Origin: an uncultured Prevotellaceae bacterium
GTDB lineage: Bacteria; Bacteroidota; Bacteroidia; Bacteroidales; Bacteroidaceae
Assembly (NCBI GenBank): GCA_946413885.1
Contig: CAMKMK010000033.1
Span: forward strand, 1-14,722
Length of the DNA: 14,722 nt
Direction: 5' to 3'
Below, piece by piece: positions 1 to 7,900 of this stretch (position 1 is its first letter; every line of letters starts with the position of its first letter). The translations under genes were made by a program, and so were the position numbers. The notes under the pieces are model-generated. The model was not told the DNA's origin. It did no database searches and worked only from the letters and a program-made list of their open reading frames with translations.

Positions 1-7
1 CCTCCCC

Positions 8-33
8 TTTCTCAAAACTAAAAATATGAGAAA
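8..33 (-). terminator. Possible hairpin downstream of the papain-like/LamG gene
   Basis: A perfect 7-bp inverted repeat (TTTCTCA at 8-14, TGAGAAA at 27-33) with a 12-base AT-rich loop lies about 50 bases past the stop codon of the minus-strand gene. No clean U-tract follows on the minus strand, so it is only a weak candidate for an intrinsic terminator. The rest of bases 1-80 shows nothing else I can support. Confidence 0.25.
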
Positions 34-80
34 AGTAAATATTTTTTGGTATCAAAGGATTGTCGAAGGCTGGCTAGCGA

Positions 81-3000
81 TTATCTTGTCAGCGTCTTCT
101 TGCCATTGACGATGTTTATACCTCGCTGCAACTCCTGGAGGCGCTGGCCGGAGAGGTTGTAGATACCACGGAAAGTTGGCTCTGAAGGCTGTGCCGTCTC
201 AGGGAGGGTGATGCCTGTGGGATCGGCAGGAGCAAGAGTCTCGTAGGAAACACCCTCGAGCTTGAAGGCACTTATTCCAAAGCTGGCCTGACCTGTGAGG
301 TTGACAATGATGCCCAATGAGACCTCTGTCTCCTCGTTAAGGGTGAAGGTGAGGCTTCCATCCACAAGCTTACACCAGGCGATGGCTCCTTCTTCGCAAT
401 CGGCATCGCTTATCATGGTTTTACCCTCACAAACGACGAGGCGGCTGGTCTGGGCATCGTTTCCATCGCTGAACGTGACGCTAAACTTGTATCTGCCGGC
501 TGGAAGGGTGACTGCCTGCCACAGACGGTAGTCGAGAAGCGGGGTGGCAAAGCCGCTCCACTTGGTCTCGAAGGTGATGTCGCTGCGATGGGCCGTATCG
601 ATGTGGGCTCCTGTGGTGATGCTGCCTGAGGTGATGGCATTGGCATCCTGCCACCTTGAACGGTAGTTCTTCATCAACAGACGGAGGAAGCGGTTGGCAT
701 CGTTGGGGTTGACGGTACCTGATGCCGTGATGAAAGGATTCTTGTAATTGGTAAGGTAGGTGGACGAGATGTCGCCATGCATGACTGCGTTGGTGTCGAG
801 CGTGAAGACTCCCAAAGCAGCATTCCATGCGTCGCCATCCGGTCCGAATCCAATACGCGTGGCGTTGCAGCCTGAAGAAGTGCGGTCGAGCACATCGCCA
901 CCATTCTGGTTGAAATCGTAATAGATCAACAGTTTGTCTTCTTGCTGAGCAGTCGCCACATCGCTGATATGCTGGTTGCAATAAGCTGAAATCTTGTCGG
1001 CAGTAAGGGCGGAACCCCAGACGCGAACCTCGTCTATCTGGCCATTGAATCCTCCGCTCTCTCCGCCCATGGTGATACTCTCCAAAGGAAGGAAGCGGGC
1101 GTTGAGTTTGGTGGAAGAGGTGGCGAAAAGGATAGCATCGCGATAGAACCTGACTGTTCCTGCGTTGTAAACGACGGCATAGTGGTGCCATTCGTTGCGG
1201 ATGATGTATTCTGAGCCGGAAGTGGCCTTCTTGTTCCCCTGCGTGACAGTAAGATTTCCTTCTGCATTGACTGACGTTGAGAAGTCGCCCTGCGTAGAGG
1301 TGAGGCTTACGCTACCCTGATACTGCTGGGGGCGCATCCACCACTCGAGGGTGAGAGCGGTCTGATAATCGCTGAAAGGACAGGGAATCTGCAGGCTCTC
1401 GTTGCCCGTGAAGTTGAGGCAGGTGCCAGGATCATCGTTGCTAACAATCAGATAGCGGTTGCGTGTAAGGGTATTGGTACCCAGCTGATTGGTGACCTGA
1501 AGACTGATGTCGTAGATACCAGGTGCTGTGGGCACGACATAGGGCGACTGGTCATCTATCATCAGGGCGCGGCAGCCATTGTTGAGCTCCCAATGCCAGG
1601 AGAGAGGCGAATAGCGGCTTCCGTCGATGAGTTGAATCGTCTCGCCCAGCATGATAGCCGTCTGGGAAACATCAAAGCGTGCGCTGGGAGCCGACTCGCG
1701 TACCGTGACTTGACGAGTGACGCTACTGGAACCAAAAGGATTGGTGGCGGTAAGCGTGACGGAGAAAGTTCCTGTCTGAGGATAGAGGGCGGTAGCGTTG
1801 GTGCCTCCTGTCTCCTCCACTTCGGCTCCAGGCATACTCCAGAGATAGGTACACCCATCACCCTGGCTGCGGTTGATGAAACTGAAGCGGTCGCCAGCAG
1901 GCAAATCGTCATCAAGGACATCGAAGGCTGCCACAGGAGCACCACCTTCAGTCACCACCACCTCTTTGGTCTCTGTCAACGTGGCTCCTGAAGCAAAAAG
2001 GACGGTGCAGGAAACAGAATAAGTGCCTGCCTGGGAGAATGTGAAAGTGGGATTCACTCCATGCAAAGCGGGCATCTGGGAATCAGCAACTGTCCAAGTC
2101 CAATCGACAGCATTCAGCGAACTCTCTGCTACAAGATGGAAAGGAATGCCTGCCAGATGGGTGGTCTCCTCTTCTGTGATAGCGAGCATAGGATCGCCCT
2201 GTGAGCCGCCTGTGAAGGGGCCGTTGATATCCTGAATCTCCCAACTGCCTGTACCATTAAAGGAGGCATGTTTTCCGCTCACCCATTCGCGCAGCAGGGT
2301 CTTGCCGTCGATCTCGATGGTTTCCATGGGAATGTAAATGAGAAGATCAGGATGCAAGGCTGGCATGGCAATGGGAACACGCATGTTGCTCCTTATCTCC
2401 GCTTGGGTGCGGGCTTTGGTCCAGACGCGTATATCGTCCAATCCGCCTATCCACCACTGATCCTTGCTGGTGTGACCAAACTGGAGGTCGCCAAAAGCAG
2501 GAAGACCAGAATAGGTGCGGGAGGTTAACTGACCTTTCTTAAGGCCGTTGACATAAAGAATGAGAACATTGCCCTTGATAACGATGGCAATATGATTCCA
2601 ACGATTAACGCTGGAGAAGACATTGCTGACGTTGAGGCGGTCTGTAGTGTTGCTGTCCCATCCCACAGAGAGGGTTCCGTTGGCGTCATTATGGAAGAGG
2701 AACTTACCCCAACCAGGACCAACCTGATCGATGTAACTTACATTCTTGGAAGCACGAATCCAGAACTCTATGGTGGCTTCGTTGAGAATCTCTGAAATGG
2801 CATTGGGAATGGTGAGTCCACCCTCGTTGAACATCACCAACCTGTTGGTCTCGTGCTGGGGAGCCTGGAAAATCACAGGGTTGGAAGGTGCGGACTCCTG
2901 CCCATACGATCCTGCCCTGTAAACAGCCCTCACAGTGAAGGGACCCGCAGCTCCATCACCAGGTGTGAAATAAGTCTGCTGGACAGGCAACTGAGCCACC

Positions 3001-4586
3001 AGACTCTCGCCCTCGTACACATGATATCCAGTAAGGGTAAGACTGGAGGTCTGAGGAGCCGACCAAGTCAGCACGCCATCCTCTACGCAGAGATTGGCAG
3101 CGGGATAAAGCTGCTCGCCAGGCACCACAACACTAATCATGGTCTCGCGGTTGGTGCTGAGAATCTCAACATTGGACTGGTCGAAAGGAATCTCCACACC
3201 CTCATTCTCTATCTCGTAATTGATGATGGAAGCTTTGTAGATATGTCCACTTCCAATGGTGCCAGCTTTTGTCTTGACAATGAAGAAGTACTTGAGAGGC
3301 TTGGTACGGTCAACGGTGGCAGTAAGGTCTGTCAGATCGTAGCCAAACTCCATAGGCTCTGGATGTATGCCATCCACCCAACGCCCCAGCATGGGCACCT
3401 CAGGTGCAGGCGTAGCTCCCAACGTGTTGCCAGCATTGCGGAAATGCTCGAAAGGAATCGTCCTGTCAGGTTTGGTGGCATGAATGTCCTCGGAGATACC
3501 TGCACAAAGCAAAAGCTCGCTACGATGGCTGTAATCCATCAACAGCTTGATGGTGCGCAGGGGACGGTAATCCTGACGTATGATATGAGCCCCAGGACTC
3601 CAGGACCACGTATCGTTGCCCACAGAATAGCTGAACTTATAGGGACAGTAGATGAAGCCTTTGTTCTCCCAACCATCGCCCCACGAGTTGGCAATAATCC
3701 AAGCTCCTACCTCGTCCTCATCAACCTCACCCACGATACCATCCTCATCAAGGTCGAACTCTATGCGGTCATCGTATCCGCAAACGGTAAGCGCATGGTT
3801 GAAGGTATCGCCCCATGCCTTGACATACTTCATGCCTGCCACTCCAGCCACCTTGTTGGCAGCGGTAGAGGGAATAGAAGCCCACGTACCGTAAGCAGCA
3901 ACACCAATACCTGCAACACCACCTCCGTGGAGCGTCACGTCGCCACTACGATTATAGAGCCACTCTTTCAGTTCCTGCCGCCCTTCAGGCGTGTTGGTGG
4001 GTGCAAAGCTTATGTCGTGGGAAATCTTGTTCCACATGGCGCTGTACCACTTGTCGTACCCCTGCATCCAACCATAATCCGGGTCATCGTGCGTCTGGGA
4101 GCCAAAGAGCCTGCTGTAGGTACGTCCTCCATAAGTGGGAACGTTGGGAATGCCAATAGAGCGTGCCATACCCTCCGTATCGCTGGTCTGATAAGCCAGC
4201 AACCAAGTGAAATGGGTAGGATACTGGTTCTCTGGCAAGGAAGCGTCAAGGTCGCGATAACTGTCCATCTCGTGAGTGAACATATAACCAATGCTTTGCG
4301 CGGATCCACACGAACCACCATCCTGATTGAAGATGGGAGGGAAATACTTGTCCTGCCCGTTATTAACGAAGGGAGGCAGCTTTACCTCACCCTGCTTGGC
4401 GCGTGCCTTACGGCGTGCCACATAATCAGCTGGCTGGGGCTTGCTCGAAACATCGTAACGAAGATTGGGAAAGACGCTGCGGTCAATCTTCACCACCTTA
4501 CCGTCAGGCAGGGTATATTCTTCTATCTGTGCCATCGCGTTGAGAACTGGCACAAGGCATAGTATCACAAACAGACTCTTTTTCAT
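81..4586 (-). CDS. Secreted multidomain protein: papain-like (C1) domain with FN3, LamG and PKD-like modules
   Basis: This 1501-residue protein begins with a signal peptide (MKKSLFVILCLVPVLNAMA, cleavage likely before Gln20). Residues about 75-340 form a papain-like cysteine protease domain: Gln88 followed by GGSCGSA (91-96), His264 in NHALTVCGYD, and Asn300 in NSWGDGWENKGF, matching the papain His and Asn motifs. An EF-hand/dockerin-like loop (Asp278, Asp280, Asp282, Gly283, Asp289) sits between the His and Asn. Next come an FN3-like domain (about 497-575), a LamG/concanavalin-like jelly roll (about 580-730), three PKD-like domains (about 802-880, 884-962, 966-1048, with the typical 'AGTYSVSCTV', 'TGTFSVTLTATNPFG' and 'PGIYDISLQVTNQLG' strands), a second LamG-like domain (about 1055-1205) and an unassigned beta domain (about 1255-1447). 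The last 30 residues (GIYNLSGQRL...GINIVNGKK) resemble a Prevotella-type C-terminal tail. I infer an extracellular or surface protease that binds glycans or proteins. The position of the nucleophilic cysteine is unusual, so activity is uncertain. An A-rich stretch precedes the ATG in place of a Shine-Dalgarno site. Confidence 0.9.
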   Translation of the reverse strand: MKKSLFVILCLVPVLNAMAQIEEYTLPDGKVVKIDRSVFPNLRYDVSSKPQPADYVARRKARAKQGEVKLPPFVNNGQDKYFPPIFNQDGGSCGSAQSIGYMFTHEMDSYRDLDASLPENQYPTHFTWLLAYQTSDTEGMARSIGIPNVPTYGGRTYSRLFGSQTHDDPDYGWMQGYDKWYSAMWNKISHDISFAPTNTPEGRQELKEWLYNRSGDVTLHGGGVAGIGVAAYGTWASIPSTAANKVAGVAGMKYVKAWGDTFNHALTVCGYDDRIEFDLDEDGIVGEVDEDEVGAWIIANSWGDGWENKGFIYCPYKFSYSVGNDTWSWSPGAHIIRQDYRPLRTIKLLMDYSHRSELLLCAGISEDIHATKPDRTIPFEHFRNAGNTLGATPAPEVPMLGRWVDGIHPEPMEFGYDLTDLTATVDRTKPLKYFFIVKTKAGTIGSGHIYKASIINYEIENEGVEIPFDQSNVEILSTNRETMISVVVPGEQLYPAANLCVEDGVLTWSAPQTSSLTLTGYHVYEGESLVAQLPVQQTYFTPGDGAAGPFTVRAVYRAGSYGQESAPSNPVIFQAPQHETNRLVMFNEGGLTIPNAISEILNEATIEFWIRASKNVSYIDQVGPGWGKFLFHNDANGTLSVGWDSNTTDRLNVSNVFSSVNRWNHIAIVIKGNVLILYVNGLKKGQLTSRTYSGLPAFGDLQFGHTSKDQWWIGGLDDIRVWTKARTQAEIRSNMRVPIAMPALHPDLLIYIPMETIEIDGKTLLREWVSGKHASFNGTGSWEIQDINGPFTGGSQGDPMLAITEEETTHLAGIPFHLVAESSLNAVDWTWTVADSQMPALHGVNPTFTFSQAGTYSVSCTVLFASGATLTETKEVVVTEGGAPVAAFDVLDDDLPAGDRFSFINRSQGDGCTYLWSMPGAEVEETGGTNATALYPQTGTFSVTLTATNPFGSSSVTRQVTVRESAPSARFDVSQTAIMLGETIQLIDGSRYSPLSWHWELNNGCRALMIDDQSPYVVPTAPGIYDISLQVTNQLGTNTLTRNRYLIVSNDDPGTCLNFTGNESLQIPCPFSDYQTALTLEWWMRPQQYQGSVSLTSTQGDFSTSVNAEGNLTVTQGNKKATSGSEYIIRNEWHHYAVVYNAGTVRFYRDAILFATSSTKLNARFLPLESITMGGESGGFNGQIDEVRVWGSALTADKISAYCNQHISDVATAQQEDKLLIYYDFNQNGGDVLDRTSSGCNATRIGFGPDGDAWNAALGVFTLDTNAVMHGDISSTYLTNYKNPFITASGTVNPNDANRFLRLLMKNYRSRWQDANAITSGSITTGAHIDTAHRSDITFETKWSGFATPLLDYRLWQAVTLPAGRYKFSVTFSDGNDAQTSRLVVCEGKTMISDADCEEGAIAWCKLVDGSLTFTLNEETEVSLGIIVNLTGQASFGISAFKLEGVSYETLAPADPTGITLPETAQPSEPTFRGIYNLSGQRLQELQRGINIVNGKKTLTR

Positions 4587-4845
4587 CCTTTTTTTAGCTT
4601 TATGCAGAAACTGCGAAAACCTGAATTAAATGAACTTCTATTTTTTATGTAAATTAGACGAGTTCGAGAACAAAGTTACAGAAATTTTCTATATGACAGA
4701 TGTGTTCTGTAAGTTTTTTGGATTTGTGACCTCAAAACACACAACAGATAAGCTTTTGAAATGCAAAAAACACCGCCCAGGAACCTGATTTTCCAAGGAA
4801 AGAGTTGGCTCGATTCATGCAATTTCCCAAAATTTCCGTCGAAAC
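4587..4845. other. Divergent intergenic region, left part
   Basis: This AT-rich stretch separates the starts of two large divergent genes, and I see no credible gene in it. Besides the minus-strand -7 candidate it holds two small adjacent palindromes with the same AA centre: CAGG-AA-CCTG at 4778-4787 and TTTCC-AA-GGAAA at 4790-4801. They lie about 45-70 bases upstream of the plus-strand -33 box and could be protein-binding sites, though palindromes this short can occur by chance. Confidence 0.4.
4671..4678 (-). promoter_or_regulatory. Candidate -7 element for the papain-like/LamG gene
   Basis: On the minus strand this reads TAACTTTG, an exact match to the Bacteroidetes -7 consensus TAnnTTTG. 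It would give a transcript starting near 4665 and an AT-rich leader of about 80 bases. No good TTTG -33 box is seen at the expected distance. A small inverted repeat (ACAGA 4696-4700, TCTGT 4706-4710) covers that position and might be an operator. Confidence 0.4.
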
Positions 4846-4877
4846 TTTATGGCTTCCTGAAAAAAGTTGTATCTTTG
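4846..4877 (+). promoter_or_regulatory. Bacteroidetes-type promoter for the GLUG-like repeat gene
   Basis: A -7 element TATCTTTG (4870-4877) matches TAnnTTTG exactly. A near-consensus -33 box, TTTA (4846-4849), lies 20 bases upstream, within the usual 19-21 spacing. Transcription would start at about 4882-4885, leaving a leader of roughly 108 bases before the ATG at 4992. Confidence 0.6.
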
Positions 4878-4934
4878 CATCATGAACAGCCGAAAAAAGG
4901 AACATAAAATAGGTCGCCAGGGCAAGCCTAAACA

Positions 4935-4977
4935 GGGGGAACTTGCTCGTAGGTGCAAGTAAAACAAGCTTTCCCCC
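4935..4977 (+). promoter_or_regulatory. Structured 5' leader hairpin before the GLUG-like repeat gene
   Basis: A 7-bp GC-rich outer stem (GGGGGAA 4935-4941 with TTCCCCC 4971-4977) encloses a 5-bp hairpin (CTTGC 4942-4946 with GCAAG 4955-4959, 8-base loop). A second CAAG at 4965-4968 can compete for the same CTTG, so two inner folds are possible. The structure ends 14 bases before the start codon, close enough to affect ribosome access. A weaker TAGG/CCTA hairpin (4910-4930) precedes it. I do not recognise a known riboswitch class. No U-tract follows, so a terminator is less likely than a translational control element or a transcript-stabilising hairpin. Confidence 0.5.
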
Positions 4978-4991
4978 TACCTTATTTAACT

Positions 4992-7900
4992 ATGAAGAGA
5001 AAATTTACTCTTTTGTTTCTTGTGACGGTGTTTGCAGGACTTAATGTCCGTGCAGCATTCAATCTGCCGAAGGACGATGAAGGGTACTACCTGATCAGCA
5101 CGCCGGAGGATCTGGTGGCCTTCTCAGATTATGTGAACAACACCGTCAATGCCAATTCGTCATGGGGTCGTCTGACGGCTGACCTCGACATGAGCAGTGT
5201 GCCGAACTTCTGGCCCATCGGTATGTATGCCGACGTTGGCGGTACGCAAGTAAGGTTCTATGGCCGTTTTGACGGAGCCGGTCACGTGATCAAGAACCTC
5301 ACCGTGGCGCGCGAAGACAATTACGAGGTAGGTCTCTTCAGCCGCTGCGAGAATGCTGTCGTTGAAAACCTGGGCGTCGTGAATGCCAAGATGACCTCCA
5401 CCAGCGAAATGGATCGCAACGGTTACATTGGCGTTCGTGTCGGCGTCATCTGTGGTGAACTCAATAAATCTACAATGCGTAACTGCTGGACAGCGGGTAC
5501 GATTGAACTGAGCACTCTACATCCACAAAAAGGCTATCTCAGCGGCGAGGCTGCCAACAATTCACAGTTTATCAACTGCTATAGTACGGGTGATGTGCTC
5601 GTGAACGGAAGTGCCTTCTCGCTTACGAATTGTTTTGCAGGCGATGAAGTGGCTGCGATGGGACCCACCGGTGAACTTTGCTTCACCCTGAACGGCGACC
5701 AGAGCAAAATCAGGTGGTACCAGACGTTAGGCGAGGACCAGATACCTTGTCAGGATCCCACCCACAAGCAGGTATTCGGCAATGGTCCGATGAACTGCGA
5801 CGGTTCATCCGCAGGGGCAATGACCTACAGCAATACGGACGACGGAAGTCCTGTGCCTCCACATGAGTTCGACCAAGAGGGATACTGCCAGAACTGCGGC
5901 TTCGAAGGCTACGAAGTGAAGCCCTCCATCGACCAATGGTACGAGGTGACCACTCCGCAGGAACTACGCTGGGTAAGCCGCTTCGTAAACAAGGGCAGCA
6001 ACACCATCAGCATCCGACTGATGAATGACCTCGACATGAGCGACATCCCCAACTTCCCGCCTATGGGCAAACACAGGGACTCTGGCTTTGGTGCCGACGA
6101 CTTGAACTTCCGAGGAACCTTCGACGGCCAATATCATGTCATCAGGAACCTTTACGTTGAGGTTTACGACAACTACGAGGCTGGTTTCTTCGGCCGCACG
6201 CAGGGTGCAACCATCAGGAACGTAGGTTTTGTGGATCCTACCGTTATCAACTACTCCACGGGGCCTGTCCGCGCTGGTGTAGTGGGTGGTGAGTTGTACC
6301 AAAGCACCTTCACCAACGTTTGGACGGCAGGCGACATCAGCGTGACCACCGACCATGCCCAGTGCGCTGGTTTCGGAGGTGAGGCAGCCCAAAGTACACT
6401 AAACAACTGCTGGAGTACCTACGAGGGTCTCTTCGTGACAGAGAACAAAACTACGCTGAACAACTGCCACTATTTTGCCAAGAACGAGAATATTGTTGAG
6501 GACGCTGAGAGCGGAGCACTCTGCTGGGCGCTCAACGGCAAATCATTCGACCCTGAGGTTGTCTCCTATTACCAGACGCTGGGTGATGACCACTTCCCCA
6601 CTTGGGACAAGACTCACGGACTGGTCTATGCAACCTCTGACGTAGATTATGCAAGCGCTACGGACGAGGAAGAATACAAGCAACTCGTTGCAAGCTTGAT
6701 TCAGGCTGAACATGCCGCCTACGAAGACGTGGTGGCTCCCGCAAGCCTCATCGATACGTATCTCGACCGCATTGATGCGATGGAGAACAAGCCCTTCCCA
6801 GACTTCCTGGCTGGCTACAAAGATCTGCAAGGCTTGCGCGATGCCATCGGCAATGCCCAGGCTTCCTACAAGAAGTATCAGGAGGCTCTGCAAGAAGTGC
6901 AGGCTTACGTGGACGAGAACGGCAACTTCTTCGATGGCGAAGAACGCGACATGCTGGTCAACTATCTGACTAAGGAAGTGGAGCCAGGCGACACTTACCC
7001 CAATGGTTCCTCGCTCTACATCCTGAAGAATTGCAACCTGAACAGCAATTACGTGAACAGCGAAATCGGTTACGTCCAGCAGCTGCTCAGCAATGCCGTA
7101 CAGCACGGCTATGCCCCTGGCGCAGACATCAGCAACCTGCTGACAAACGCCAACTTTGCTGACGGTACGGCAGGATGGTCTCCTGAAGGCTCCATCGCCA
7201 ACCACACCACAAGTGCAAACGTAACCAAATACCTGCTGCAAGGCCAGAATGGCAACTTCCAGATCAGCCAGACGCTCAACGGACTCAAGGATGGTCTCTA
7301 TGAATTCCGCATCGGTGGCTATTCAGAAATCAGCAGCGGTCTCCTGTTGGGTGCATACAACTACCGAAACCTGTTGTTCGCCAACGGCAACGAGAACTAC
7401 CAGAAACCTCTCTTCAGCGACCTGCTTACAGCAGAAGAGGTGGAAGGCTATTCAGGTTTCGAAGAGAAGTTGGACGATGCTGGTGAACCCCTCGGCTGGA
7501 AGCCTAACAGCGTGACAGGCGTATGCAACGCTATCGACCTGGGACATTGGGACAACCGTGTCATCGTGGAGGTAAAGGACGGAGTGCTGACGGTAGGCGT
7601 GAAAGGCTCTTCAGCCTACAAACTGACCAACAGCGACTTCCTGGGCAATGCACGTCTGCGTTACCTTGGCGAGATGGAGAGCGAGCATGCTACAGCAGCC
7701 ATGACGGCCCTCCTGGACGATGTCAAGGCGATAATCAACCACATGACCAACGACTATCTGCCAGACCTGTATGACTACAAGGAAGCTCCCAACTACTATG
7801 TAGGACTCCAGAACGAACTGAGAGCATACGCAACAGAGATAGACAATGCCTCCACGGGTGCTGAGAAGTACGCTTTGCTGAGCAAGCTGGGCGACATCTT

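Noticed and set aside
481..1191. A 236-codon minus-strand frame overlapping the 3' part of the papain-like gene
   Set aside because: It is an alternative frame on the same strand as a continuous supported protein, with Arg/His-rich low-complexity sequence.
2853..4562. A 569-codon open frame on the plus strand opposite the papain-like domain
   Set aside because: It is antisense to a strongly supported protease-like coding region and has no signal or recognisable domain. Long antisense frames are common opposite GC-rich codon usage.
4882..4962. A 26-codon basic small ORF (starts MNSRKKEHKIG) in the leader of the GLUG-like gene
   Set aside because: Its ATG coincides with the predicted transcription start, leaving no leader, and it overlaps the stem-loop. 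Leaderless translation is possible but unsupported.
4953..4991. A 13-residue N-terminal extension of the GLUG-like protein
   Set aside because: It would precede a typical signal peptide and its start codon lies inside the leader hairpin.
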